Source: a bacterium
Lineage (GTDB): Bacteria; Pseudomonadota; Gammaproteobacteria; Burkholderiales; Burkholderiaceae_C
Assembly: GCA_030824555.1 (NCBI GenBank)
Contig: JAVBXK010000036.1
Location: forward strand, 1-64,000
Length of the DNA: 64,000 nt
Reading direction: 5' to 3'
Shown: piece after piece, positions 1-8,830 of the stretch
How the letters are laid out: every line of letters begins with the position of its first letter
Position numbering within the stretch: position 1 is the first letter of the stretch
Program-made: the position numbers and the translations under genes
Notes under the pieces: model-generated
What the model was told of the DNA's origin: nothing
Database searches by the model: none
Seen by the model: only the letters and a program-made list of their open reading frames with translations

Positions 1-247
1 GACGGTTTTGCGATCCGTTGATGTGAATTGTGAAAGCACCTCAATCCAACTTGAATCAGCGTTTGGCTGTGACTTGAGTCGGCGCTCGCCCATGCGCTTG
101 TAGGGGTTTCGCTGACAAGAACGGAGGCGCGGCTGACAATGTTTGCCTGGGTTTGTCAGACGATCCGCCAGGCGCCACTGTTACAGTCGCCCGGTATCAA
201 AATCAGCGCCTGACGGAACCAGGCAGCCCCCCCCCCGAAAGCAGACT

Positions 248-1519
248 ATGAGACGACTGGAAGAATTCCGCATGCACCTGGGCCAATACGACTTGGCGCC
301 CATCATGATCGGTGGCATGGGGGTAGACATCTCGTCTGCAGAGCTGGCACTGGAAGCCGCGCGCCTGGGCGGCGTGGGCCACATATCCGACGCGATGATC
401 AAGACGGTCACAGACCGTCGCTACAAAACCAAATACGTCAAAGCCAAGCAGTCTCAATACAAATACGTGCCGGAAACGGACGACAAGTCCAACGTCAAGT
501 TCAACCTGGAACACCTGGCCGAGGCCACGCGCCTGCACGTTGAAGGCACCATGAAGCGCAAGCAGGGGCCAGGCCTGATTTTCATCAACTGCATGGAAAA
601 GTTGACGATGAACGCCCCCAAGGAAACGCTGCAAGTGCGCATGCGTGCGGCGTTGGATGCGGGCATCGACGGCATCACGCTGGCAGCCGGTCTGCACCTG
701 GGCTCGTTCGCGCTGATCGAAGACCACCCACGGTTTCGCGAGGCACAGCTGGGCATCATCGTGTCGTCGGTACGCGCCCTGCAGCTGTTCCTGAAAAAAA
801 ACGCGCGCCTCCATCGTTTGCCCGATTACGTGGTGGTAGAAGGCCCGCTGGCCGGAGGGCATCTGGGGTTTGGTATGGACTGGGCCGAGTTCGATCTGGC
901 CACCATCGTGACCGAAATCATCCAGTACCTGAAGACCGAGAAGCTCGACATTCCGGTCATTGCCGCTGGCGGCATCTTCACCGGCAGCGATGCCGTGCGC
1001 TTCATGGAAATGGGCGCGTCAGGCGTGCAAGTGGCCACGCGCTTCACCGTGACCAAAGAGTGCGGGCTGCCAGACGATGTCAAGCAGGAGTATTTCAAGG
1101 CCAGCGAAGACGACATCGAAGTCAACCAGATTTCGCCCACGGGCTACCCCATGCGCATGATCAAGGCCAGTCCCGGCATCGGCGACGGCATACGCCCCAA
1201 CTGCGAAGCCTATGGCTACTTGCTGGATGCCAACGGCAAGTGCGCCTACGTCACCGCCTACAACCGCGAAGTGGCCGCCCACCCTGGCGAGAAACGCATT
1301 TCGGTGATGGACAAAACCTGTCTGTGCACACACATGCGCAACTTCGAAATCTGGACCTGCGGCCAACTGACCTGGCGCCTGAAAGACACCACCGTGCGCC
1401 ACGCCGACGGCAGCTACCAGTTGTTGACAACCGAGCATGTGTTCAATGACTACATGCACAGCACCGACAACCAGGTCAGCTTGCCGTCGCCCGAAGCGAC
1501 ACCCAGCGCAGGCCACTGA
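248..1519 (+). CDS. Nitronate monooxygenase / 2-nitropropane dioxygenase-family flavoprotein
   Basis: A 423-residue protein of the FMN-dependent nitronate monooxygenase superfamily, a TIM-barrel fold. The N-terminus runs into APIMIGGMG, the usual first strand and phosphate loop. GPLAGGHLGFG carries the family's active-site His region. AAGGIFTGSDAVRFMEMGA is the C-terminal FMN phosphate-binding segment. A roughly 100-residue Cys-containing tail (DKTCLCTHM, WTCGQL) makes it longer than classical family members. I chose the ATG at 248. An in-frame TTG at 143 would add a 35-residue arginine-rich stretch unlike the family, and an ATG at 272 is also possible; no strong ribosome site decides it. It converges on hypB and lies outside the hox operon. 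Substrate is unknown: many relatives annotated this way are enoyl reductases or quinone reductases. Confidence 0.8.
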   Translation: MRRLEEFRMHLGQYDLAPIMIGGMGVDISSAELALEAARLGGVGHISDAMIKTVTDRRYKTKYVKAKQSQYKYVPETDDKSNVKFNLEHLAEATRLHVEGTMKRKQGPGLIFINCMEKLTMNAPKETLQVRMRAALDAGIDGITLAAGLHLGSFALIEDHPRFREAQLGIIVSSVRALQLFLKKNARLHRLPDYVVVEGPLAGGHLGFGMDWAEFDLATIVTEIIQYLKTEKLDIPVIAAGGIFTGSDAVRFMEMGASGVQVATRFTVTKECGLPDDVKQEYFKASEDDIEVNQISPTGYPMRMIKASPGIGDGIRPNCEAYGYLLDANGKCAYVTAYNREVAAHPGEKRISVMDKTCLCTHMRNFEIWTCGQLTWRLKDTTVRHADGSYQLLTTEHVFNDYMHSTDNQVSLPSPEATPSAGH

Positions 1520-1588
1520 CAACCCTGGCGGGTACCCCAGGTGCTCGCTCAGGCCAACGTCATCCGGTCATCTGGGGTCATCCGACGC

Positions 1589-2473
1589 TCAAGCAAGCTT
1601 GGTTTGGGCCGCTGCACCAGTAGCCCCAGGGGCATGCGCACGCGCAGCATCAGCACCGGCAAGCAACCAGGCCAACCACTCATCCATGCCCACCCCGGTG
1701 GTGGCCGAAACCTGCAGTACACGCAGACCGGGGTTCACGCGCTTCGCATACGCGATGGCAGCGTCCACATCAAAGCTCAGGTATGGCAGCAAGTCGCACT
1801 TGTTCAGCAGCATCAGGTCTGCGGCCCGGAACATGTCCGGGTATTTCAGCGGCTTGTCTTCGCCCTCGGTCACCGACAGGATGACCACTTTGTGGGCCTC
1901 ACCCAGATCGAATGCGGCTGGGCACACCAGGTTGCCCACGTTTTCGATCAGCAGCAGACCGCCATTGCCCAGCGGCAGGTGGCGCAATGCCTCGCCCACG
2001 GTTCGGGCATCTAGGTGGCAGCCCTTGCCGGTGTTGATCTGTGTGGCCGGCGCACCGGTGGCACGGATGCGCTCGGCATCCAGGCTGGTTTGCTGGTCGC
2101 CTTCGATCACGGCAACCGGCACCCGGCCGCCCAGTTGTTCAATGGTCTTGACGAGCAAGGTGGTCTTGCCCGAGCCTGGGCTGGAGACCAGGTTCAGTGC
2201 AAACGCCCCCACATGAGCCAGGTAGCCCCGGTTGGCCGCTGCTTCGGCGTCGTTGCGCGACAGGATGTCTTGCTCCACCGCCACGCGGCGCAGCTGCCCG
2301 ACATCAGGTGCCACGTGGGTGTGCGGATGGGCATGATCGTGATCGTGCGAATGACTGTGGTCGTGGCTGTGGCCGTGGTGATGCGTGCCGTCTGCATGGG
2401 TGTGCCCATGGTCGTGAGCGTGGTGGTGCTCAATGGTGGCGCCGTCGCCCTCGCAGCCGCAAGTCGTGCACAT
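1589..2473 (-). CDS. hypB: HypB, hydrogenase nickel-incorporation GTPase
   Basis: HypB is the SIMIBI-class GTPase that delivers nickel to the hydrogenase large subunit together with HypA. The 294-residue protein starts with CTTCGC, the high-affinity nickel motif of HypB. It is followed by a histidine-rich tract (about 20 His between residues 17 and 53) that stores nickel or zinc. The G domain starts near residue 92 with the P-loop SSPGSGKTT (97-105), then EGDQQTS and GKGCHLD (metal site in the G domain), NVGNLVCP, and NKCDLL (guanine specificity). It is the second gene of a two-gene hypAB unit, 13 bp after hypA, divergent from hoxF. Its obvious client here is HoxH. The other hyp genes (C, D, E, F) are not in the window. 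Confidence 0.97.
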   Translation of the reverse strand: MCTTCGCEGDGATIEHHHAHDHGHTHADGTHHHGHSHDHSHSHDHDHAHPHTHVAPDVGQLRRVAVEQDILSRNDAEAAANRGYLAHVGAFALNLVSSPGSGKTTLLVKTIEQLGGRVPVAVIEGDQQTSLDAERIRATGAPATQINTGKGCHLDARTVGEALRHLPLGNGGLLLIENVGNLVCPAAFDLGEAHKVVILSVTEGEDKPLKYPDMFRAADLMLLNKCDLLPYLSFDVDAAIAYAKRVNPGLRVLQVSATTGVGMDEWLAWLLAGADAARAHAPGATGAAAQTKLA

Positions 2474-2486
2474 GGTTCACTCCAGG

Positions 2487-2828
2487 TTATTCAACATCCA
2501 GGTCTTTGACCCGCATTTCGGTGCCGCGCTGCACACGGAGCGCCCCGCCCTCGCACACCGGGCACAGAGCATAAAGCTTGTCCATGACGCTGGTCGTGCC
2601 GCACGACGGACACATGCCTTCACCCGGCACGTGCAGCACATTCAGCCGCGCACCCTCTGCACAGGTGCCCAGGCTGGCGGACTGAAAGGCAAACGCCAAG
2701 GCATCGGGCTCCACACACGACAGTGCCCCCACCTCCAGGTGCACCACGCGCACCCGCGTGAAGCACTCTTTGCGGGCGACGGATTCAATCAATTCGATGG
2801 CACTTTCGGCCAGAGACAACTCATGCAT
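2487..2828 (-). CDS. hypA: HypA, hydrogenase nickel metallochaperone
   Basis: HypA binds nickel through its N-terminal MHE segment and hands it to HypB and the hydrogenase large subunit. This 113-residue protein has the canonical start MHELSLAES, with nickel ligand His2, and a structural zinc site built from two CxxC pairs (CPSC and CPVC) near residues 73-93. Length and motif order match HypA exactly. The start is preceded by AAAGGAAG on the minus strand, a good ribosome site. hypA is transcribed away from hoxF across a 146-bp gap that holds a putative FNR box, so the structural operon and its nickel chaperones may be co-regulated. Confidence 0.96.
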   Translation of the reverse strand: MHELSLAESAIELIESVARKECFTRVRVVHLEVGALSCVEPDALAFAFQSASLGTCAEGARLNVLHVPGEGMCPSCGTTSVMDKLYALCPVCEGGALRVQRGTEMRVKDLDVE

Positions 2829-2887
2829 GCCACTTCCTTTGCAGGCCCATCAGGAACGCCGGAGCAACGTGCACCTGCCATGAACAC

Positions 2888-2901
2888 TTGACCTTGATCA
2901 A
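2888..2901. promoter_or_regulatory. Putative FNR/ANR box between hypA and hoxF
   Basis: TTGAC-CTTG-ATCAA matches the FNR/Crp-type consensus TTGAT-N4-ATCAA with one mismatch. A TATAGT hexamer at 2943-2948 could be the hoxF -10 element. A start near 2955 would put the box centre at about -60, the class I position for FNR activation. This suggests oxygen-limited expression of the bidirectional hydrogenase. It is inferred from sequence only. Confidence 0.5.
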
Positions 2902-2974
2902 AACGCCTGCAGCAGCGTCATGCACACGCCGCATTCCGTCGATATAGTCGAACGGTTCCCGCAAGGAGAGTGTA

Positions 2975-4789
2975 GTGGCCGAAATTCTGGAAAACATCCT
3001 TGACCGGCATGGGCGCGATGGCACCCGTCTGGTCCAAATTCTGCGTGAAGTGCAAGATGCCTTGAGCTGGTTGTCACCAGCCACGCTGACCGCCATCGCC
3101 CAGGGCATCGGCTGGCCCCGTGCCAGGGTGGAAAGCACGGCTGGCTTTTACAGCTTTTTCCATACCCGCCCGCGCGGCGAGTACCGCATCCTGTTTTCAG
3201 ACAACATCACAGACCGCATGCTGGGCAACCAGTCCCTGATGCAGTCGCTGTGCAAGCAGCTTTGGCTGGAACCCGGCCACGTGTCGGAAGACGGCCTGGT
3301 GAGTGTGGACACCACGTCATGCACCGGCATGTGCGACCAGGGTCCTGCTGTGCTGGTCAACTACAGCACCATCACCCGCATGACACCCGAACGCGTGGAC
3401 CAGATGGCACAACTGGTGCGCCAGCGCGTGCCCGTGAACGACTGGCCAGCCGAATGGTTTCAGGTTGAAGACAACATCCGCCGTGCCGACGTGCTACTGG
3501 GGCACGGCACTGCGCCCGCAGAAGGTCTGGCCGCGGCACTGACGCGTGGGGCAGACGGCATGCTGGCTGAAATAGAGCAGTCCAAGCTACGGGGTCGTGG
3601 GGGAGCAGGCTTTTCCACGCACATCAAGTGGCGCTCGTGCCGCGAAGCCTCCGGCCAAGCCCATTACGTCGTCTGCAATGCTGACGAAGGCGAGCCCGGC
3701 ACCTTCAAAGACCGCGTGCTGTTGAACAGCTGCTTCGACTTGGTCATTGACGGCATGTGCATCGCTGGCATGGTGGTGGGTGCCCGCAAGGGTTTGCTAT
3801 ACCTGCGCGGCGAGTACCGTTACATGATGGATCAACTTGAAGCGCGGCTGGCACAGCGGCGGGCGGAGGGCACGCTGGGGGACAACATCCTGGGCAAGGG
3901 CCTTGATTTCGATATCGAGATTCACCTGGGTGCAGGGGCTTACATCTGTGGCGAAGAGTCGGCACTGATCGAGTCGCTGGAAGGCAAGCCTGGCAAACCC
4001 CGTATCCGCCCGCCGTTCCCAGTGACGCACGGCTACCTGGGCCAACCCACCACCGTCAACAACGTCGAAACGCTGGCCTTGGCCGCGCTGATTGCACTGC
4101 ACGGCGGGCAATGGTTCAGTGCCATTGGCACGCCTGCGTCGGCTGGCACCAAGGTGCTGTCTGTATCGGGCGATGTGGCTCGGCCCGGCATTTACGAATA
4201 CCCGTTTGGCGTGACCATTGCACAGGTGCTGGCCGATGCGGGTGCCATCGACCCCCAGGCCATCACCAGCGCAGGGGCCGCTGGCAACTGCCTGGATGCG
4301 AGCGAATTCCAGCGCACCATTGCGTTCGACGATGTGCCCACCGGCGGGTCCATCATGGTGTTCGGGCAGCAGCGCGACATGTTTGAAGTGGCCCGCAATT
4401 TCGCGCACTTCTTCGCCCACGAAAGTTGCGGTTTCTGCACGCCCTGCCGTGTGGGCACGGCCGTCAACGTGAAGCTGATGGACAAGCTGGCCAAAGACCA
4501 TGGCTCGCCCTACGACCTGAACGAAATACAACGCATGCACCGCCTGATGCAAGGTGCCAGCCATTGCGGGCTGGGCAACACGGCCACACTGGCCATTCAC
4601 GACATGATGCAGAAATTCCGTCCGGCGTTCGAGCGCCGCCTCCATTCCCCCGATTACGAGCCTGCGTTCGACTTGGATGCCTCACTGTCACAGGCCCGGC
4701 GCATGACCGGTCGAGACGACCCAGGTGCCCACCTGAGTGACAACTTGAGCGCGCACCTCCACGAACACGCTAGCGAGCACCAATCATGA
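2975..4789 (+). CDS. hoxF: HoxF, diaphorase subunit of the NAD-reducing [NiFe] hydrogenase
   Basis: HoxF carries FMN and the NAD(H) site of the soluble bidirectional hydrogenase, like a fusion of complex I subunits NuoE and NuoF. The protein has 604 residues, close to the roughly 600 of Cupriavidus-type HoxF. An N-terminal NuoE-like thioredoxin-fold domain (about 1-160) contains the Fe-S segment TSCTGMCDQGP. The NuoF-like part then shows GRGGAGF (NADH loop), GAGAYICGEESALIESLEG (FMN and NAD binding) and ESCGFCTPCRVG near residue 485, ligating a [4Fe-4S] cluster. The start is GTG at 2975, supported by AAGGAG eight bases upstream. First gene of hoxFUYHW; the 4-bp overlap with hoxU implies translational coupling. 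No separate hoxE is present. Confidence 0.96.
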   Translation: MAEILENILDRHGRDGTRLVQILREVQDALSWLSPATLTAIAQGIGWPRARVESTAGFYSFFHTRPRGEYRILFSDNITDRMLGNQSLMQSLCKQLWLEPGHVSEDGLVSVDTTSCTGMCDQGPAVLVNYSTITRMTPERVDQMAQLVRQRVPVNDWPAEWFQVEDNIRRADVLLGHGTAPAEGLAAALTRGADGMLAEIEQSKLRGRGGAGFSTHIKWRSCREASGQAHYVVCNADEGEPGTFKDRVLLNSCFDLVIDGMCIAGMVVGARKGLLYLRGEYRYMMDQLEARLAQRRAEGTLGDNILGKGLDFDIEIHLGAGAYICGEESALIESLEGKPGKPRIRPPFPVTHGYLGQPTTVNNVETLALAALIALHGGQWFSAIGTPASAGTKVLSVSGDVARPGIYEYPFGVTIAQVLADAGAIDPQAITSAGAAGNCLDASEFQRTIAFDDVPTGGSIMVFGQQRDMFEVARNFAHFFAHESCGFCTPCRVGTAVNVKLMDKLAKDHGSPYDLNEIQRMHRLMQGASHCGLGNTATLAIHDMMQKFRPAFERRLHSPDYEPAFDLDASLSQARRMTGRDDPGAHLSDNLSAHLHEHASEHQS

Positions 4790-5535
4790 CCGCACACTTT
4801 CTGCTCGATGGTGAACCCATCCCGTTTGTACCCGGCCAGACCATCAAAGAAGCCGCCAAGGCAGCAGGCAAGTACATACCGCATCTGTGCTGGCACCCCG
4901 ACTTCACTGCACACGGCTCCTGCAAACTGTGCACCGTGAAAGTGGGCGGCCGCTTCACGACATCGTGCACAGCACAGGCCGCTGAGGGACAGGTGGTGGA
5001 AAACCACACGCCCGAACTGAAGGAAAAACGCAAAACGCTGCTCCAACTGCTGTTCGTGGAAGGCAACCACTTCTGCCCATCGTGCGAAAAAAGCGGCAAC
5101 TGCGGGCTGCAGGCCACAGCCTACGAAATGGGCATGCTGACCCCGCATTTCGACCACTTCTACCCCGACAGGCCCGTGGATGCGTCGCACCCCGACGTGT
5201 TGCTGGACTTCAACCGCTGCATCATGTGCGAGCTGTGTGTGCGCGCCAGCCGCGACGTCGATGGCAAGAGCGTGTTTGCCTTGTCGGGCCGGGGCGTGAC
5301 CTCGCACCTGGTGGTCAACAGCGAGTCCGGCCGACTGGCCGATACCGACTTTGCCGTGACCGACCGCGCGGCTGACGTCTGCCCGGTGGGTGTCATTTTG
5401 AAAAAACGGGTGGGATTTGCCGTGCCCATTGGCTCGCGCGAGTACGACGCCCGGCCCATCAGCGACGTGGCGGCACATGCCCATGCACCGGCCCACGCAC
5501 CCGCCGATACCGCACAAACCAAGGAGCGCAACTGA
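4786..5535 (+). CDS. hoxU: HoxU, Fe-S diaphorase subunit of NAD-reducing hydrogenase
   Basis: HoxU passes electrons between HoxF and the hydrogenase module and corresponds to the N-terminal part of complex I NuoG. In 249 residues it has a plant-type [2Fe-2S] domain (CWHPDF...GSCKLC...SCT, residues about 35-65), the His/Cys [4Fe-4S] motif HFCPSCEKSGNC near residue 95, and a further [4Fe-4S] site in RCIMCELC with CPVG near residues 145-200. The tail after about residue 225 is Ala/His-rich (AAHAHAPAHAPA) and probably disordered. It overlaps hoxF by 4 bp and shares its TGA with the hoxY ATG. Confidence 0.95.
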   Translation: MTAHFLLDGEPIPFVPGQTIKEAAKAAGKYIPHLCWHPDFTAHGSCKLCTVKVGGRFTTSCTAQAAEGQVVENHTPELKEKRKTLLQLLFVEGNHFCPSCEKSGNCGLQATAYEMGMLTPHFDHFYPDRPVDASHPDVLLDFNRCIMCELCVRASRDVDGKSVFALSGRGVTSHLVVNSESGRLADTDFAVTDRAADVCPVGVILKKRVGFAVPIGSREYDARPISDVAAHAHAPAHAPADTAQTKERN

Positions 5536-6077
5536 TGGCCGCCAAACTCAAAGTCGCCACCGTTTCGCTGGCCGGTTGCTTCGGCTGTCACATGTCGTTT
5601 CTGGACATCGACGAGCGCCTGCTGCCGCTGCTGGACCTGGTTGAGTTCGACCGCTCCCCCATCACCGACATCAAACACTGTGGGCCATGCGACATCGGCC
5701 TGATCGAAGGCGGTGTCTGCAACGCCGAAAACGTGCACGTGCTGCGCGAGTTCCGCGAGAACTGCAAAGTGCTGATTGCACTGGGAGCCTGCGCCGTCAA
5801 CGGCGGTTTGCCCGCCCAGCGCAACCACCTGCAAATAGCCGACATCCTGCAAGAGGTGTACTGCACCGGGCACGGCCTGGCAGCCAACAGCCAGATTCCG
5901 AACGACCCCGAACTGCCCTTGCCCCTGAACAAGGTGCACCCCGTGCACGAAGTGGTCAAGATCGACTACTTTTTGCCCGGCTGCCCACCCTCTGGCGATG
6001 CCATCTGGGCCTTCCTGACCGACCTGATTGCGGGCAAAGACCCCCAACCCGGCCATGCACTGCTTCACTACGACTGA
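5535..6077 (+). CDS. hoxY: HoxY, small subunit of NAD-reducing [NiFe] hydrogenase
   Basis: HoxY is the small hydrogenase subunit. It holds the proximal [4Fe-4S] cluster next to the NiFe site in HoxH. At 180 residues it is the short type, lacking the extra cluster domain and the Tat signal of membrane-bound uptake enzymes, so the enzyme is cytoplasmic. Cluster ligands are visible in SLAGCFGCHMS (C15, C18), ALGACAVNGG and PGCPPSGD. The start codon overlaps the hoxU stop (TGATG). A 94-bp gap separates it from hoxH, longer than elsewhere in this operon. Confidence 0.95.
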   Translation: MAAKLKVATVSLAGCFGCHMSFLDIDERLLPLLDLVEFDRSPITDIKHCGPCDIGLIEGGVCNAENVHVLREFRENCKVLIALGACAVNGGLPAQRNHLQIADILQEVYCTGHGLAANSQIPNDPELPLPLNKVHPVHEVVKIDYFLPGCPPSGDAIWAFLTDLIAGKDPQPGHALLHYD

Positions 6078-6171
6078 GAGACGGGGAGTCTTTTGCACGC
6101 GCTCGCTTGCTTGCTAACGGCCCCACCGTCCGCTCACCGCCCACAGTCACTGATTTCACCCAGAGGTTGCC

Positions 6172-7647
6172 ATGAGCTTCGAACTCGAAACCGCCACCGT
6201 TGCCGCAGACAACCTGCGCCGCGTGGCCATTGAACCCGTGTCGCGTGTTGAAGGCCACGGCAAGGTCACGCTGCTGCTGGACGAGCACAACAAGGTCCAC
6301 CAGGTGCGGCTGCACATCGTTGAATTCCGCGGATTCGAACGCTTCATACAGGGCCGCCCGTACTGGGAAGTGCCGGTGATGGTGCAGCGCCTGTGCGGCA
6401 TTTGCCCGGTGTCGCACCACCTGGCGGCCAGCAAAGCGCTGGACATCATCGTTGGGGCCAAGCAGCTCACGCCCACGGCGGAAAAAATGCGGCGGCTGAT
6501 GCACAACGGGCAAATACTGCAGTCGCATGCGCTGCACTTTTTCCACCTGTCGTCGCCCGATTTGCTGTTTGGCTTCGACTCGGCCGTGGCACAGCGCAAC
6601 ATCGTGGGCGTGGCGGCCAAATACCCCGACATCGCCAAAAAAGGCATTTTGCTGCGCAAGTTTGGCCAGGAGGTCATTCGCTACACGGCAGGCAAGCGCG
6701 TGCACGGCACAGGCTCGGTGCCTGGTGGTGTGAACCGCTCGCTGACCGGGGCCGAACGCAACGAACTGCTGAAAGACGCCTACCAGATGGTGGCCTGGAG
6801 CCGCGACGCGGTGAAGATCATCAAAGAGCTTCACATGCAAAACCCGGCGCTGTACGACGCGTTCGGCAGCTTCCGCTCCAACTTCATGAGCCTGGTGGAT
6901 GGCAACGGCGCGCTCGACCTGTACCACGGCGGCCTGCGCGCCAAAGACGCCGACGGCCACACGCTGTTCGACCACGTTGATTACCAGGGCTACGACAAGC
7001 TCATCACGGAAGAAGTCAAGCCGTGGAGCTACATGAAGTTCCCCTACCTCAACCAGCTCGGCCCCGAGACAGGCTGGTACCGCGTGGGACCGCTTGCGCG
7101 CGTGCAAGCCTGCGACAGCATCCCCACCCCGTTTGCCGACCACGAGCGCAAAGAGCTGCTGGCCTATGCGGCACAAAGCGGGGGCGGTCTGATGCATGCG
7201 TCGCTGGGTTACCACTGGGCACGCATGATCGAAATGCTGTTTGCCGCCGAAAGCATCAAGGACCTGCTGCACGACGACGACCTGGAAGGCACCGACCTGA
7301 TCGTGACCGGCGAACGCCAGCGTGAGGGCGTGGGCGTCATCGAAGCCCCGCGCGGTACGCTGTTCCACCACTATCAAGTAGACGAAAACGATCTGGTCAC
7401 CATGGCCAACCTGATCGTGTCCACCACCAACAACAACCACGCCATGAACACGGCCGTGCGCGAGGTGGCCCGCAAATACCTGGACGGCAACGAGATCACC
7501 GAAGGCCTGCTGAACCACATCGAAGTGGCCATCCGTGCCTACGACCCCTGCCTGTCGTGCGCCACACACGCCATGGGCAAAATGCCACTGGAAGTGACGC
7601 TGCTCGATGCCGCTGGCCATCAGCTGGACCAAAAATACAAGCAGTGA
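6172..7647 (+). CDS. hoxH: HoxH, large (NiFe) subunit of NAD-reducing hydrogenase
   Basis: HoxH binds the NiFe(CN)2CO active site. The 491-residue protein carries the L1 motif RLCGICPVSHH (C75, C78) and the L2 motif DPCLSCATH (C460, C463, H466), which supply the four active-site cysteines. After H466 there are 25 residues (AMGKMPLEV onward), the C-terminal peptide that the dedicated protease removes after nickel insertion; hoxW follows immediately. The ATG at 6172 has AGAGG upstream. The motifs place it with group 3d bidirectional enzymes, which couple H2 to NAD. In a nitrogen fixer it can recycle nitrogenase hydrogen. Confidence 0.97.
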   Translation: MSFELETATVAADNLRRVAIEPVSRVEGHGKVTLLLDEHNKVHQVRLHIVEFRGFERFIQGRPYWEVPVMVQRLCGICPVSHHLAASKALDIIVGAKQLTPTAEKMRRLMHNGQILQSHALHFFHLSSPDLLFGFDSAVAQRNIVGVAAKYPDIAKKGILLRKFGQEVIRYTAGKRVHGTGSVPGGVNRSLTGAERNELLKDAYQMVAWSRDAVKIIKELHMQNPALYDAFGSFRSNFMSLVDGNGALDLYHGGLRAKDADGHTLFDHVDYQGYDKLITEEVKPWSYMKFPYLNQLGPETGWYRVGPLARVQACDSIPTPFADHERKELLAYAAQSGGGLMHASLGYHWARMIEMLFAAESIKDLLHDDDLEGTDLIVTGERQREGVGVIEAPRGTLFHHYQVDENDLVTMANLIVSTTNNNHAMNTAVREVARKYLDGNEITEGLLNHIEVAIRAYDPCLSCATHAMGKMPLEVTLLDAAGHQLDQKYKQ

Positions 7648-7657
7648 TAGCAAACAA

Positions 7658-8140
7658 ATGAATGCAGTAAAGCGTACGCTGGTGTTTTCATGGGGAAATC
7701 CAAGCCGTGGAGACGATGCGCTCGGCCCGTTGTTTGCGCAAGCCATCGAGGCCATGAACCTGCCCGACGTGGACTGCCTGACTGACTTTCAACTTCAAAT
7801 CGAACATGCACTCGACCTGCAGGGGCGCGAACGCGTGCTGTTCGTGGATGCGTCGTGCCAGGCCACGCCTGACAGTGCCACCCCTTTTCAGTTTGGCCCA
7901 CTGACGGCCCGGCGTGACGACAGCTACACCACCCACGCCATGAGCCCAGCCGCTCTGCTGCAGGTGTTTGCCGACATGGAAGGGCAGGCCCCGCCGCCCG
8001 CGTGGTTGCTGGCCATACCCGGCGACAGCTGGGAACTGGGCGACCCGCCGTCTGAGCGTGCACAGGAACGGCTCGACCACGCCTTGCGCTGGGCCTCCAC
8101 CTGGCTGGCATCGGCTGACGGCCTGCCACCCCTGCATTGA
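7658..8140 (+). CDS. hoxW: HoxW, hydrogenase maturation endopeptidase
   Basis: HoxW removes the C-terminal peptide of HoxH once nickel is in place. The 160-residue protein opens with the family signature FSWGNPSRGDDALGP (residues about 9-23). The GN(x)xxxDD element carries the nickel-binding Asp. A second conserved part, FVDASCQA, sits near residue 64. I chose ATG 7658, 10 bp after the hoxH stop; an upstream in-frame codon at 7607 would run 41 bp back into hoxH without adding family sequence. Its place right after hoxH and the 25-residue extension on HoxH support the assignment. Confidence 0.9.
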   Translation: MNAVKRTLVFSWGNPSRGDDALGPLFAQAIEAMNLPDVDCLTDFQLQIEHALDLQGRERVLFVDASCQATPDSATPFQFGPLTARRDDSYTTHAMSPAALLQVFADMEGQAPPPAWLLAIPGDSWELGDPPSERAQERLDHALRWASTWLASADGLPPLH

Positions 8141-8165
8141 CCTGATTCCCTGAACCGGAGCCCAC

Positions 8166-8804
8166 ATGACCATCACATACCGACACACCCCTCGTCCCAA
8201 CATCCCACGCTCACACGCCCAACGTGCACGCACCGCTGTCGGCCTGTTGCTGCTGGCATTGGCCGGTGCTGCGCAGGCGCACACCGGGCACGGCACCACC
8301 AGCTTTGCCGAAGGTCTGGTGCACCCGTTTGGCTTGGACCACTTGCTGGCCATGGTGGCCGTGGGCATCTGGTCGGTGTCGGCATGGCCTGCGCGCCAGG
8401 CCTGGCAGGGGCCTGCCACGTTCCTGGGTGCCATGGTGGCAGGTGCTGTGCTGGGCACGTCCGGGGCATCGGTGCCGTTTCTGGAACACTTGGTTGCTGG
8501 CAGCGTGGTGCTGTTTGGCGTGTTGCTGGCCCGCACGCGTTTGCAGTTGCCCACGGGCATGGCACTGGCGTGTGTAGCGGTATCGGCTGCGCTGCATGGT
8601 GTGGCACACGGTGCGGAATCCCCTGAGTCAGGCTTCGGCCTGTATGCCGTCGGGTTTGTGCTGACCACGGCTGCCCTGCACCTGGGTGGTGTGGCCATCG
8701 GCTTGTACGTGAAGCACCGGTTAGCCCAGCGCGCGGCTCACTGGCTGGCCCTGACGGGCTTGGCTGTCAGCGCATCCGGCGCATACCTGCTGACGCAGGT
8801 CTGA
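8166..8804 (+). CDS. HupE/UreJ-family nickel permease
   Basis: Membrane protein of 212 residues from the HupE/UreJ family, secondary transporters linked to nickel import for hydrogenase or urease. After a cleavable-looking signal (residues about 20-38, ending AGAAQA) come the family signature HPFGLDHLLAMVAVG and about five further hydrophobic helices. The motif HGVAHGAE, with conserved His, lies near residue 145. It has a clean GGAG ribosome site and follows hoxW by 25 bp, so it is probably the last gene of the hox transcript. Transport substrate (Ni2+) is inferred from family and context. Confidence 0.88.
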   Translation: MTITYRHTPRPNIPRSHAQRARTAVGLLLLALAGAAQAHTGHGTTSFAEGLVHPFGLDHLLAMVAVGIWSVSAWPARQAWQGPATFLGAMVAGAVLGTSGASVPFLEHLVAGSVVLFGVLLARTRLQLPTGMALACVAVSAALHGVAHGAESPESGFGLYAVGFVLTTAALHLGGVAIGLYVKHRLAQRAAHWLALTGLAVSASGAYLLTQV

Positions 8805-8830
8805 TGAAAATCTGATTTCAAGGCGACGCC

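Noticed and set aside
1..247. Possible promoter or gene upstream of the nitronate monooxygenase gene
   Set aside because: The 247 bp hold no clear gene; the TTG-started extension at 143 lacks family sequence, and no convincing -24/-12 or FNR site is seen.
2329..2430. Repeated CAT/GTG triplets
   Set aside because: They encode the His-rich nickel tract of HypB and are not a non-coding repeat.
5956..7755. A 599-codon minus-strand open frame opposite hoxH
   Set aside because: Shadow of hoxH and neighbours; no ribosome site, low-complexity composition.
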